From Tissierellales bacterium (GTDB lineage Bacteria; Bacillota; Clostridia; Tissierellales; Sedimentibacteraceae): a DNA stretch of 64,000 bases. The first letter of the stretch is position 1; each line of letters opens with the position of its first letter. Positions 18,588 through 28,147 of this stretch are shown here, piece by piece. A model generated the notes under the pieces. The model made no database searches and was not told where the DNA came from. It worked only from the letters and a program-made list of their open reading frames with translations. The position numbers and the translations under genes were made by a program. The DNA lies in contig JAHDQO010000019.1 in the NCBI GenBank assembly GCA_018433765.1, forward strand, positions 50,672 to 114,671, given 5' to 3'.

Positions 18588-18673
18588 AATTAACCTCCAT
18601 TAATTATTAATATCTATTTATTCAATTTTACAGCTTACATAATTAGAAATCAAGTTCACATATATGTATAGAT

Positions 18674-19218
18674 CTATTCATCTTTTAATATTATTGAATA
18701 TTTAGGAACATATTTAAGTATACCTTCTATTCTTGTACTTTCCATAAGTGAAATCTTATTAATCTTAACTCTCTTGCATACATTAATTTCATTATTTATT
18801 TCATTAAAATCTTTATTAAATGTAACTTTACGTCCAATAGTTATATGAGGTTTATATGGCCTTTTTTCAGTCTTAAATCCTGCATTATGCAAATTTTCGT
18901 TAAGATTATTATATATTGATTTAAGCTCTTCAATCTTATCAACTCCAAACCAAACTATATCTCCTCCTTTTCTTTCAAATTTGCCAATACTGTTTATTTC
19001 TATAGTAAAACTAGTTTTATCTTTCAAAGTATTTTTTAAAGCTTTGGAAAGTTTTTCTATTTTTCAAATTTTATTTCACCTATAAATTGCATTGTAAGAT
19101 GTATATTTTCTTTTCTTGCATAATTACCTTTAGTACTGTATTTCTTAATTATCTGCTGCTTTCTATATATATAGTTTTTAATATAATCTTCAAATTCAAC
19201 TGCATAAAAAACTCTTAT
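18674..19218 (-). pseudogene. Frameshifted 2'-5' RNA ligase / cyclic phosphodiesterase (thpR-like)
   Basis: The upstream half reads IRVFYAVEFEDYIKNYI and ENIHLTMQFIGEIKFEK, with the first HxT motif (HLT), then stops at a TAG at 19059-19057. The downstream half continues in another frame with KDKTSFTIEIN and the second motif (KPHITIG). Adding one base to the five-A run just before the stop joins both halves into a normal-length protein. The expected start codon, five bases after AGAGGTGG, is ATA, so initiation is also damaged unless a GTG upstream is used. A mutation or sequencing error is most likely. Confidence 0.75.
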
Positions 19219-19391
19219 TGCAACCACCTCTTAAAATGAAAGTTTATTTTTACTAGATTATAACATATTTTTACTTATCTATAACATGCAATTACCAAAT
19301 TTTTTATTAATTTTACAATATAATTTATAGTATAATTGGTACATATGATGTATAATAATAAACAAAATTAATTTACTAAAGGAGTTTTAGT

Positions 19392-20117
19392 ATGGGTAAT
19401 ATAGCTGCATTTTTTGATATTGATGGTACACTGTATAGGCAAGGTCTTATAACTGCTATGTTTAAAAAATTAATTACTTCTGAAATTATAGATGAAAAAA
19501 GATGGTATAATGAAGTTAGAGATAAGTTTATAAGATGGGATAGAAGAGTAGGAAACTATGACGATTATCTTTTAAAAATAGCTGAAATATATATTGATGC
19601 TGTTAAGGGACTTCATAAGTGTCAAATTGAATTCATTGCAAAAAAAGTAATACAGCAAAATGGAGACCGTGTATACACATATACAAGAGATAAAATTAGG
19701 TGGCATAAAGAACAAGGTCACAAAACTATTACAATCTCTGGTTCTCCTTATGAATTAGTTAGTGAAATGTCAATAAAACATGGTTTTGATGATTATATTG
19801 GTTCAGAATATATTACTAAAGATAATATATATACAGGTGAAGTAAAACCTATGTGGGACAGCATTCATAAACAGATAGCTATAAATAATTTTGCAGAAAA
19901 GTATAATATTGACCTTTCTAAATCTTATTCTTATGGCGATACATCTGGTGATTTCACTATATTGAAATCAGTTGGTAATCCTGTTGCTATCAACCCTACA
20001 AAAGAACTTCTTTCGAAACTTAAGCATGATGAAGATACTGCCAACAAGATAAAGGTAATTGTTGAACGTAAAGATATGGTATACAAACTAAAACTTGATT
20101 ATATAGATTTAGAATAG
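19392..20117 (+). CDS. HAD-superfamily hydrolase, subfamily IB (SerB-like)
   Basis: 241 residues with AAGGAG before the ATG. Motif I is FFDIDGTLY with Asp9 and Asp11. Motif II Ser is in TISGSPYELV, and motif III/IV YSYGDTSGDFTIL is near 203. This is the phosphoserine-phosphatase-like IB type, which often acts on phospholipid-linked or small phosphomonoesters. The substrate is unknown. It is the only plus-strand gene between minus-strand neighbours, so probably monocistronic. Confidence 0.85.
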   Translation: MGNIAAFFDIDGTLYRQGLITAMFKKLITSEIIDEKRWYNEVRDKFIRWDRRVGNYDDYLLKIAEIYIDAVKGLHKCQIEFIAKKVIQQNGDRVYTYTRDKIRWHKEQGHKTITISGSPYELVSEMSIKHGFDDYIGSEYITKDNIYTGEVKPMWDSIHKQIAINNFAEKYNIDLSKSYSYGDTSGDFTILKSVGNPVAINPTKELLSKLKHDEDTANKIKVIVERKDMVYKLKLDYIDLE

Positions 20118-20147
20118 ATAAGAATTAGTTTATACACCTATTATTAA

Positions 20148-22478
20148 TTATTCCTCAGACTTCTTCCAAAAATTGTTCTGCACATTAATTAATTGTTTTG
20201 AAGAATTTATAACGTTAAATTTATGCCAGTGTTCAGGGAATAGTTTACAATATCTAGATTGATTAAATCTAGAATCTATTAATACTAATGTTCCTACATC
20301 CAGCTCGGTTCTTATAACACGTCCAGAAGCCTGTAATACTTTATTAAACCCGGGATACATGTATGCAAATTGAAAACCCATATTATGTTTTTTATCAAAT
20401 AATTCTTTTATAAGATTTCTTTCTAAGCAAATTTGAGGAATTCCCGTTCCAATAATTGCAACACCTATTAATTTATCATATGTTAAATCTATTCCTTCTG
20501 AAAAAGCTCCACCTATTACTGTGAAAGCAGTAATATTTTTATTATCTTCAAATTTATTTATAAAATCTATATGCTCACTTTCAGACATGTTTTGTTCTTG
20601 AATAACAATGTTTTCAGCATTATATAAATCTATATATTCTTCATAAACTTTATGCATATATTTATAAGAAGGAAAGAAAATCATGTAATTCCCTTCTTTT
20701 CTATTTACTATAGTATTTATATAGTTGCAAACTTGATTGATATTGGCATCTCTTACACTATATTTAAGCGATATGTTATTGATTATGCTTATATTTAAAT
20801 TATCTTCATTAAATGGTGATGTAAGTTTAAGTAAATGATCGCTGTCATCTCCACCTAAGATATATCTAAAATATTTAAGTGGTGTTAATGTTGCTGAAAA
20901 AAATATAACTGAACCAGTATCTTTTGTTGTTTCAGCTAATATGTCGGCAGGATTAATGCAATAAAGCTTTATTCTAAATTTATTATTTAATTTCTCTATG
21001 TAATAACAAAAATTCTCGTCAATAATTTCTGAAATTCTAATAAAAGATACTGTTTGAAAATATAAATCTAGAATTTCTTTAAATTCTTTATGATTTTTAT
21101 TACTTTCCAGCCATTCATCACCAAATGAAATGAACTTCCTAAGTTTTTTTAATAATTCTTCGGGTTTCTCTTCAAGAACTTTATGTCTTTCTTTTTCATT
21201 TAAAGTTTTTCTCAAGCTGAGCATCTCAGTGTTAATTGTTTTTAAAATCTTATATAATTTCTTTTCATTTTCTTTTAAAGGTTTAGAAGCTTTTAAAAAA
21301 TCCTCTTTCCATAATTCTGTAGAATACATGCTCCTAGTTCTATCTACTAGATTGTGTGCTTCATCAATTAATATAATATTGTTATTAGTAAATTCTCTCT
21401 TCAATGCAACTCTAGGATCAAAATAATAATTATAATCACATATAGTTACATCACTCATTAAACTGAGCTCTAAACAAAATTCAAAGGGACATACTTTATA
21501 CTTTTTACTTATTTTCTCAATAAATTCTCTATCATACAAATCTTGTTCTAAAGCCTCAAGTAGAGCATCATTAACTCTATCAAAATATCCGTCAGCATAC
21601 TCACAGTGTTCAGGCTCACAAATACATTCTTCTTTAAAGCAAATTTTTTCTTTAGCAGTAATAACAATAGTCTTTAATCTTAACCCTTGTTTAGACATCA
21701 TTTCTATAGTATCAAATGCGACCTGTTTAGTTAAAGATTTTGCAGTTAAATAGTATATCTTTGAATTACTTGTTTTAGAAATTGCCTTTATTGATGGAAA
21801 TAAAGTTGAAACTGTCTTTCCAACACCTGTTGGTGCTTGAGCAAATAGTTTTTTGTTTTTTAGTATTGTTTTATACACACTAACAGCAAACTCTCTTTGA
21901 CCTTTTCTATAATCTTTAAATGGAAACTGCATATTTTCTATTGAATTATCTCTTATTTCTTCCCAACTAATAAATCTTTCCGCCCAATTAAAATATCTTT
22001 CGATTAGTTCATTAAAAAACTTGCCAAGTTCATCTTTAGTATGTACTTGTGTGATAGTTTTTTCTTTTGATGTATTTAAATTATAATATCTTAGTTGAAT
22101 ATTAATATTATCTATATCATTTTTAACACAATATATGTATCCATAACATTTTGCTTGAGCCCAATGAGTTTGATTGTAATTTTCATCTATTTGTTCTATA
22201 TCTTTATACGTAGATTTTATTTCATCTATAATTATTTCATCTTCATTTTCAATAATTCCATCAGCTCTTCCTTCTACTATAAATATAATATCCTTATATT
22301 CAAATTCATGTTTTAAAAACACTTCAGAAAGATAATTTTCTCCCATATTAGATTGCAGAATTTTATGAGCCTTTATACCTTTTAACGCCCTTGTATTACT
22401 TCTATAAGTTGAATCCAAGTCTCCACTTCTATAAACAAATTCAACTAATTGTCTTACTGGAATTGTTATATTTCTCAT
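20148..22478 (-). CDS. Rad3/XPD-like (DinG family) helicase fused to an N-terminal PD-(D/E)xK nuclease
   Basis: 776 residues. Residues 35-115 show a RecB/Cas4-type nuclease core: His38, Asp73 in GRADGII, Glu86 and Lys88 in DEIKS, and a QAKCYGYIY motif near 107. Walker A APTGVGKT is at 215-222, with DEAH further on. Between them Cys-rich segments (CICEPEHCEYAD, KVCPFEFC) fit the Fe-S cluster of XPD-type helicases. C-terminal motifs include GGAFSEGIDL and QASGRVIR. The protein probably unwinds 5'-3' and cuts DNA in repair. The fused form is known in Firmicutes, though less common than stand-alone DinG. Confidence 0.85.
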   Translation of the reverse strand: MRNITIPVRQLVEFVYRSGDLDSTYRSNTRALKGIKAHKILQSNMGENYLSEVFLKHEFEYKDIIFIVEGRADGIIENEDEIIIDEIKSTYKDIEQIDENYNQTHWAQAKCYGYIYCVKNDIDNINIQLRYYNLNTSKEKTITQVHTKDELGKFFNELIERYFNWAERFISWEEIRDNSIENMQFPFKDYRKGQREFAVSVYKTILKNKKLFAQAPTGVGKTVSTLFPSIKAISKTSNSKIYYLTAKSLTKQVAFDTIEMMSKQGLRLKTIVITAKEKICFKEECICEPEHCEYADGYFDRVNDALLEALEQDLYDREFIEKISKKYKVCPFEFCLELSLMSDVTICDYNYYFDPRVALKREFTNNNIILIDEAHNLVDRTRSMYSTELWKEDFLKASKPLKENEKKLYKILKTINTEMLSLRKTLNEKERHKVLEEKPEELLKKLRKFISFGDEWLESNKNHKEFKEILDLYFQTVSFIRISEIIDENFCYYIEKLNNKFRIKLYCINPADILAETTKDTGSVIFFSATLTPLKYFRYILGGDDSDHLLKLTSPFNEDNLNISIINNISLKYSVRDANINQVCNYINTIVNRKEGNYMIFFPSYKYMHKVYEEYIDLYNAENIVIQEQNMSESEHIDFINKFEDNKNITAFTVIGGAFSEGIDLTYDKLIGVAIIGTGIPQICLERNLIKELFDKKHNMGFQFAYMYPGFNKVLQASGRVIRTELDVGTLVLIDSRFNQSRYCKLFPEHWHKFNVINSSKQLINVQNNFWKKSEE

Positions 22479-22582
22479 ATGAGTTACTTCCTTTTAATGG
22501 TACTTTGTTTTTATAAAATCTACTATAGTATATCATAAAGTTTTACTATATTTATAAAAATAATTTAATTCTAAGAAAATAA

Positions 22583-22626
22583 AAAACAGCCTCTTTTTCA
22601 ATTGCATATAGTAATTAAAAAGAGGT
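22583..22626 (-). terminator. Intrinsic terminator
   Basis: CCTCTTTTTCAATT / AATTAAAAAGAGG lies 15 bp after the stop of the thiamine-binding-type gene and is followed by a T-run on the minus strand. Confidence 0.75.
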
Positions 22627-22640
22627 TAATTCAATTTATC

Positions 22641-22943
22641 TTATAATTTAGTATTAACTGAATTTAACTTTTGCTCCATAGAAGCATGTATGTCACGTCT
22701 ATCATCAACTCTTATTGTAGTATAAACTCTTAATGCTCCCATTTCAAATTGTTTTTCCTGCATCTGTCTGATAATATCAAAGATTTGGTCTAGATCTCCT
22801 TCTATTATTGTACTCATTGGTGTTAGTATATGTTTAAGTCCTGAAGCCTTTAGTATTTTATGACACTCTGCTACATATTTGCTCAGTCCGCCTGCTCCTT
22901 CTGTCCTAGGTGCTATTGTTACATCAACAATTGCCATTTTCAT
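22641..22943 (-). CDS. MTH1187/YkoF-type thiamine-binding protein
   Basis: 100 residues matching the small MTH1187 family (DVTIAPRTEGAGGLSKYV, later TPMSTIIEGDLDQIFDIIRQ and VYTTIRVDDRRD). Family members are ferredoxin-like homotetramers that bind thiamine or its pyrimidine part; the physiological role is unsettled. The length is typical. It precedes no thiamine transporter here and ends in its own terminator, so it appears to be a single gene. Confidence 0.8.
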   Translation of the reverse strand: MKMAIVDVTIAPRTEGAGGLSKYVAECHKILKASGLKHILTPMSTIIEGDLDQIFDIIRQMQEKQFEMGALRVYTTIRVDDRRDIHASMEQKLNSVNTKL

Positions 22944-23004
22944 ACCTCCTTAATTTTAAATATTTTTATTTCCTTGTCAATATCAAAATTATGACCTTTT
23001 TCGA

Positions 23005-23943
23005 CTAAAATAATTTCAACTGCCTTTGTCTATAACTTTGCATCTTTTTAACATATATCTTTTGACTTTTACCTAATTCACCTGTTATCAATGGCGAATT
23101 AGCATTATGTTTTTCAATATTATTTTTTACTATATTTTGGTTTAAGTTTGCATAGCAGTATATACAATTATGCAAACAAGTATTGTATGCACCTATATCA
23201 ATACTGCTTACACAGCCACATGATAATCTCTGATTTTTGTCTTTATCTATTTCTAATTTTTCTCCAACTATTTTAGAGATTAATTCATCATCAATGCATT
23301 TACAATGCTTAATTCCAAACTCATCTAAATCAATTTCTTCACTGCATGTACATAATTCAAAATCATAATTTCTTTTAATATTAGATAATGTTTTAGCAAT
23401 CCTCATCATATCTTCATTATCTAATTGTATAATATACAATTCATCTATATTCTTCTTAATCTTTTGGTATAAATCTATAAAACTAAATATACATTTGTTA
23501 GTGTATAATCCTAAACGACTGCTAAGATATTCGAAGTTTTTATAGTGATATTTTTCATTGTATTTATTAGATAATAAGATTGGATCATACCTCCATATAA
23601 CTTTGTGCTTACCAATCTTTTCAGATAATTGTATAAAATCATCAATTATTCTTTCTTTATCCCGTATATTTTTTTCAATAAAGTTATCATAAGGATTTAT
23701 TGTTATCTGAAAGTAATATTTATATCCTCTTGCATCTAATTCATCTAAATATTTAATAATATTTTTAGGATTCTTAGTCCAAAATACTATGCAGTCTACT
23801 ACACTGCTATCAAGTTTGATTTTACTAATTTGATTATAATTCATTGGGTTTCGTACATACACAAAACCCTCTCTAATTCTATTCATAAACCATTTGCTAT
23901 AGAAAGCTGGTATATCAGTTCGTCTGCTTGCACTTATTATCAT
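23005..23943 (-). CDS. DUF1848 family protein
   Basis: 312 residues beginning MIISASRRTDIPAFYSKWF, the signature of DUF1848 proteins, with FWTKNPKN and a TIM-barrel-like pattern. The C-terminal part has clustered cysteines (LSCGCVSSIDIG, then CLHNCIYCYAN), spaced like an Fe-S binding site of radical-SAM-related proteins. The biochemical function of the family is not known to me. The gene stands 30 bp from the VanZ gene on the same strand and may be cotranscribed. Confidence 0.8.
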   Translation of the reverse strand: MIISASRRTDIPAFYSKWFMNRIREGFVYVRNPMNYNQISKIKLDSSVVDCIVFWTKNPKNIIKYLDELDARGYKYYFQITINPYDNFIEKNIRDKERIIDDFIQLSEKIGKHKVIWRYDPILLSNKYNEKYHYKNFEYLSSRLGLYTNKCIFSFIDLYQKIKKNIDELYIIQLDNEDMMRIAKTLSNIKRNYDFELCTCSEEIDLDEFGIKHCKCIDDELISKIVGEKLEIDKDKNQRLSCGCVSSIDIGAYNTCLHNCIYCYANLNQNIVKNNIEKHNANSPLITGELGKSQKIYVKKMQSYRQRQLKLF

Positions 23944-23973
23944 ATAAATACTCCATTTTTTGCATCTTTATCA

Positions 23974-24438
23974 TTACAACTTGATTTTTAATTTTATAAC
24001 TAATTTGTAAATTAAAAACCCTATTGTTCCACCTAAAGTATTTAATATAACATCGTCAATGTCTAAAGCCCCAACTTGAAATATATATTGTATAATCTCA
24101 GCTATTGTACTAGTTAGCATTGTAATTAATAACATTGATGATAATTTATTAATTCTTTTAAATATAATTGGTACAAAAAATCCTAATGGTGCAAATGCTG
24201 CAATATTACCTAAAAGATTAATTACTAAGCTGTGCAAATTATAATGTTCATAATTATTTATATACATCATTATTGTTTTAAAAGGAGTTAAGTTATAGTT
24301 TCTCACTAATCCAAAACTTCTATATTTACCTAAAAATAATTCCCACATTAATATTAGTAAATATAATGAAAATAAAGTAATAACTGTAGGCTTAAAAAAT
24401 CGGTTTAAAGCAGTGTTAGTTTTGCTTTTGTTTATCAT
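23974..24438 (-). CDS. VanZ-family membrane protein
   Basis: 154 residues with four predicted membrane helices. Family features are NLTPFKTI after the first helix, NLLGNIAAFAPLGFFVP in the second, SSMLLITMLTSTIAEIIQYI, and the acidic loop ALDIDDVILNTLGG before the last helix. VanZ proteins affect resistance to lipoglycopeptides in some hosts, but most chromosomal members have no known role. There is no vancomycin-resistance gene nearby, so resistance should not be inferred. Confidence 0.85.
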   Translation of the reverse strand: MINKSKTNTALNRFFKPTVITLFSLYLLILMWELFLGKYRSFGLVRNYNLTPFKTIMMYINNYEHYNLHSLVINLLGNIAAFAPLGFFVPIIFKRINKLSSMLLITMLTSTIAEIIQYIFQVGALDIDDVILNTLGGTIGFLIYKLVIKLKIKL

Positions 24439-24644
24439 AGTTTTGTCTCCTAATTTGAATCAAAAGTTATTGTTAAGTCTAGAATAATACATAAGGTTAT
24501 TGTCTATCATTTGATATGCTAACGTAATTGAAATTATAATTATTTATAAGCTTACATAACATTATTATTATATCAGTTAATTATTGGGGATTCAAATATT
24601 TTACATTTTAAAAAGAACATAGTCATTGTAATTTTATGATAAAT

Positions 24645-26357
24645 TCAATTCATCATTTCATTAATTAATTCTTTAACAGTAATAATGATTTCATCAAATC
24701 CTACTTTTTTCTGAATATTTTTGTCTCTTGTTACAATTTCCACACATTCATTTTTAAGGTTCCTTGGACTAACAATTATTCGGATTGGTACACCTAATAG
24801 GTCTGCATCTGAAAACATAACACCAGCACGAACTTCTCTGTCATCATAAATAACTTCAATATTCTCATTTAACAAATTTTCATACAAATTGTCAGCAGTA
24901 GTTTTTGTATCCTTATCATCTGCACGTAAACAACATACATGAACTTGCCATGGTGCTATAGACATAGGCCATATTGGTCCATATTCGTCATGATGGGCTT
25001 CACAAACAGAAGCTGCTAAACGGCCAACGCCAATACCATAACATCCCATTATTGGATATTTCTCTTCTCCTTTGTCATCAATATATGTCATATTCATAGC
25101 TTTTGTATATTTAGTTCCCAGTTGAAAGATATTTCCTACTTCTATACCTCTACAAATTGAAATAGACTTTTTACCGCAATGAGGGCAAACACCTCCATTT
25201 TGTATCTTGGATAAATCTACATATTTAACTTTACCATAGTCCCTTTCTATGTTAAAACCTGTATAGTGATAATCCTTTTGGTTAGCACCACATACGAGAC
25301 TATTAATATTCTTAAGAGATGAATCAAATAGTAAAGTAGCTTTTCCAGTAAAATGGTAAGGACCTATAAATCCAGCAATAATACCAGATTCTTCTGTAAT
25401 TGTAGCTGGATACACTTCATCTCCCACCTGCTTAGCAAGTTTAGTTTCATTGATATCCATATCGCCTCTAGTAAATACGACAACATAAGTAGCATCTTTC
25501 ATTCTTTGATAAACCACCGCTTTACATGAATACTCAACTTTTGAATTTAAATAATTAACTACACTTTCTATCGTTGAAGCATTTGGTGTATGTTCTATTT
25601 TAAGTTCTTCAAGTTGACCTACAGCTTCATTATGTATAATATTTTCGGCAGTATCAAGATTAGCACTATAACCACACTCATTACATATTGCCAATGAATC
25701 TTCACCTACTGGCGTAAGTAGCATATATTCATGAGAAATACTTCCACCCATCATTCCTGAATCTGACGCAACGGTGATAACTTCTTCAATACCTACTCGT
25801 TTAAAAATACGATTATACGCTGATAAACATTCTTCATAATATTGTTGTAAGTCTTCTTGAGTAGTATGAAATGAATAAGCATCCTTCATGGTAAACTCTC
25901 TTACACGTATAAGCCCACCTCTTGGTCTAGCTTCATCTCTAAATTTAGTCTGTATCTGATATATCATGAATGGGTATTTTGTATAACTAGTTCCATAATC
26001 TCTTACTAGATGCACTGCCGCTTCTTCATGAGTCATGCCAAGAACCATCGGTATATTATTTCTATCTTTGAATCTTAAAAGTTCATTACCAACGCTTTCA
26101 AATCTCCCAGATTCTTCCCAGAGTGAACCTGGTAATATCACTGGAAATTGAACCTCTTGACCATCAATTGCATCCATTTCTTCACGAATAATATTTTCAA
26201 TTTTTCTTGTTATTCGCTTAAGTGGTGGATTCTTAGAATAAATACCGTTTGTAACATATTTCATATAACCCCCTTTAATCATCAAAGCATGGCTGTCAAT
26301 TACACAATCTGATGGTCTTTCTTTAAAGCGATTTCCTATTAGATTTGCTAGTTTCAT
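24645..26357 (-). CDS. proS: Prolyl-tRNA synthetase, bacterial type with editing domain
   Basis: 570 residues, the full length of bacterial-type ProRS. Class II motif 2 is in FRDEARPRGGLIRVREFT with KDAYSFH, and motif 3 is GCYGIGVGRLAAS. An insertion of about 160 residues (roughly 225-385) matches the INS domain that removes mischarged alanine. The C-terminal anticodon-binding domain starts near WPMSIAPWQVHV. It charges tRNA-Pro with proline in the cytoplasm. Expression is controlled by the T-box directly upstream. Confidence 0.96.
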   Translation of the reverse strand: MKLANLIGNRFKERPSDCVIDSHALMIKGGYMKYVTNGIYSKNPPLKRITRKIENIIREEMDAIDGQEVQFPVILPGSLWEESGRFESVGNELLRFKDRNNIPMVLGMTHEEAAVHLVRDYGTSYTKYPFMIYQIQTKFRDEARPRGGLIRVREFTMKDAYSFHTTQEDLQQYYEECLSAYNRIFKRVGIEEVITVASDSGMMGGSISHEYMLLTPVGEDSLAICNECGYSANLDTAENIIHNEAVGQLEELKIEHTPNASTIESVVNYLNSKVEYSCKAVVYQRMKDATYVVVFTRGDMDINETKLAKQVGDEVYPATITEESGIIAGFIGPYHFTGKATLLFDSSLKNINSLVCGANQKDYHYTGFNIERDYGKVKYVDLSKIQNGGVCPHCGKKSISICRGIEVGNIFQLGTKYTKAMNMTYIDDKGEEKYPIMGCYGIGVGRLAASVCEAHHDEYGPIWPMSIAPWQVHVCCLRADDKDTKTTADNLYENLLNENIEVIYDDREVRAGVMFSDADLLGVPIRIIVSPRNLKNECVEIVTRDKNIQKKVGFDEIIITVKELINEMMN

Positions 26358-26440
26358 TGTTTTTCCTCCCTATATAGTCTTTAAATACCTTTGTAATTCT
26401 CGTTCTTTATATATATGAGAATAAATTTTGTTAATATATA

Positions 26441-26680
26441 AAAAGCCCTAAGCTAATAATAATCAGCTTAGGGCGAACTTTCTATCCGTGGTACCACCTA
26501 ATTTCAGAGCTTTCTCTGCACTCATAGATACGAAACCAATGTTTGATATCTTTCCCTTATAACGGTGGAATTCCGATGGAGCTTACTCACTATGTTTTCG
26601 GTCCATAGCTCAAAGATAGGTTCAATACTCTTTCATGAAGATTTTCACCACCCATCTTCTCTCTTTAAATCCAAAATATT
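26441..26680 (-). promoter_or_regulatory. T-box leader of proS
   Basis: The minus-strand leader ends with the invariant T-box sequence AGGTGGTACCACGGATAG (26498-26481), followed by an intrinsic terminator (CGCCCTAAGCTGA / TAGCTTAGGGC with TTTTT, 26474-26441). The upstream part has a long stem I with the GAAAGAGTA element. Proline codons (CCT in TTGAACCTATC and CCA in GAATTCCACCG) are present as possible specifiers. Uncharged tRNA-Pro would stabilise the antiterminator and permit proS transcription. I could not fold stem I to choose between the codons. Confidence 0.93.
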
Positions 26681-26764
26681 TACTATTTCTTATCATAGCT
26701 TTTTATTTTAATTTATTTTATCATAATTATGTGTTCCTATCAATTAGAAAAATACATTATTCTA

Positions 26765-27403
26765 CTATCTCTTACTGTACTTTTTTGTATTATTGCCTCT
26801 AAAGTTTATTCGTTTCCATACACTGCATTCTACTATTTTTGATATACTAGATTTAATAACTGGACTATAATTTAAATCCCATTCTTTAGAAAATGCGTAT
26901 ATTGCTGAAATAGCTCTTGTCCTATTTGTAGTTTCTGTAGTACCTGAAGCAGCTATTACTATACAACCCAATGCTAGTGTATTAGCCATTGATGCACCCC
27001 CAGTACCACAAACTGGAATTTTTCTATCAGCTGCTGCAGTTAAAGCTTTATTATTAACTCCTTTTGGATCACAGCTCATTAAAATAATGCCATCTATCTC
27101 GCCATTATTAACTAATTTAGCTAATTTTTTATCTACTTCTTGTGCCATTCTATTAATTTCTTTAAGTGGTTTAGTTTCACTTACGTCAAGTTGTTCTTTA
27201 CTGCTTAAAGTATAAAGTTTAGCTTTTGCATCCATAGAAGCATTATACATATATCTTGTTGTTCCAATAAATTGAACAAAAGCTACTTCTATCCCAGCAG
27301 AATTTGCTTGAACAAAAATTTCTTTCATCATTCTTTTTGGGTTTTTTCCACCTTGTTTGTATAGATTTCCGCCACTGCTTCCAACAACTGCTAATTTCTT
27401 CAT
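26765..27403 (-). CDS. Protein of unknown function with a Rossmann-like N-terminus
   Basis: 212 residues with AGGAGGA upstream. It starts MKKLAVVGSSGGNLYKQGGK, a Gly-rich loop after a first beta strand, and includes GIILMSCDPKGVNNKAL and CGTGGASMANTLALGCIVIA, suggesting a two-part alpha/beta fold with ligand loops. There is no signal peptide or membrane segment. The basic tail (NNTKKYSKR) looks unlike the rest, and a lost C-terminal part is possible. I do not recognise the family. It is separated from proS by the T-box. Confidence 0.6.
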   Translation of the reverse strand: MKKLAVVGSSGGNLYKQGGKNPKRMMKEIFVQANSAGIEVAFVQFIGTTRYMYNASMDAKAKLYTLSSKEQLDVSETKPLKEINRMAQEVDKKLAKLVNNGEIDGIILMSCDPKGVNNKALTAAADRKIPVCGTGGASMANTLALGCIVIAASGTTETTNRTRAISAIYAFSKEWDLNYSPVIKSSISKIVECSVWKRINFRGNNTKKYSKR

Positions 27404-27653
27404 TTTATCCTCCTTTGCTTTGTTTTGTTAGCAAAATACCATAAAGATAAGTATAAATATAATAAGCAAGGGAATCATATGCACAAATGGTATTTTTATA
27501 TTCTTATTAAACAAACTGCAATTATATTAGCATGCCATTTGTTAATATGTCAAGTACTATTTATATTATTGGCAACTTTGCTGTTTATAACTTTTTTTTA
27601 GATTATAATTATAAAAAGATATAAGTTAAGTATTATTTAGGAGGAATTATTAG

Positions 27654-28073
27654 TTGATAAGTATTGGTGATAGAATATTATGTTTAAGAAAAGAACTTAA
27701 TTTAAATCAAAAACAATTAGCAGATTTAATTGGCATAACAGAAACTAGCTTGTCACGATATGAAAATAATTTAAGAGAGCCAAAGGCAGAAATAATATCA
27801 AGGTTATCTAAAGCTCTAGAATGTTCAACTGATTATCTTCTAGCTCGAACAAATAATAAAACTCCTTATTATAAATCAGAAAACGAATCATTTGATTATG
27901 ATATTAGTTTTAAGAATTATGAAAAAGTTAATACAAAGATTACAAACAGACTTATTGCTGAAAATATTATAGATAAAAAAGAACTTATTCCTGATGAAGC
28001 ACTTGATAAAATATTAAAATATGGTATAGAAGCAACTATTGAAATATTAAAATTAGAAAAAAATAAAGCTTAG
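27654..28073 (+). CDS. XRE-family transcriptional regulator
   Basis: 139 residues from a TTG start at 27654, chosen because AGGAGG lies nine bases upstream and the HTH begins at once. Residues 1-65 form a canonical HTH (IGDRILCLRKELNLNQKQLA, later ETSLSRYENNLREPKAEI). The C-terminal half is helical and acidic without an enzymatic motif. It is transcribed alone and ends at the terminator at 28096. No phage genes surround it, so it is probably a chromosomal regulator with an unknown target. Confidence 0.8.
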   Translation: MISIGDRILCLRKELNLNQKQLADLIGITETSLSRYENNLREPKAEIISRLSKALECSTDYLLARTNNKTPYYKSENESFDYDISFKNYEKVNTKITNRLIAENIIDKKELIPDEALDKILKYGIEATIEILKLEKNKA

Positions 28074-28095
28074 CATTAATATAATAAATACAAAT

Positions 28096-28135
28096 AAAGG
28101 ATTATCAACATACATAATATGCAATAATCCTTTTT
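28096..28135 (+). terminator. Terminator between convergent genes
   Basis: AAAGGATTAT / ATAATCCTTT with an 18-nt AT-rich loop, followed by TT on the plus strand and a T-rich run on the other. It may serve the XRE gene and the convergent DUF3788 gene. Confidence 0.65.
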
Positions 28136-28147
28136 GATAAAGAACAC

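Noticed and set aside
23974..24438. Vancomycin/teicoplanin resistance gene
   Set aside because: It is a VanZ-family protein, but without any van cluster; chromosomal members are widespread and have unknown roles.
27654..28073. Second prophage regulator
   Set aside because: The XRE gene has no phage genes on either side and ends in its own terminator, so a phage origin is not supported.
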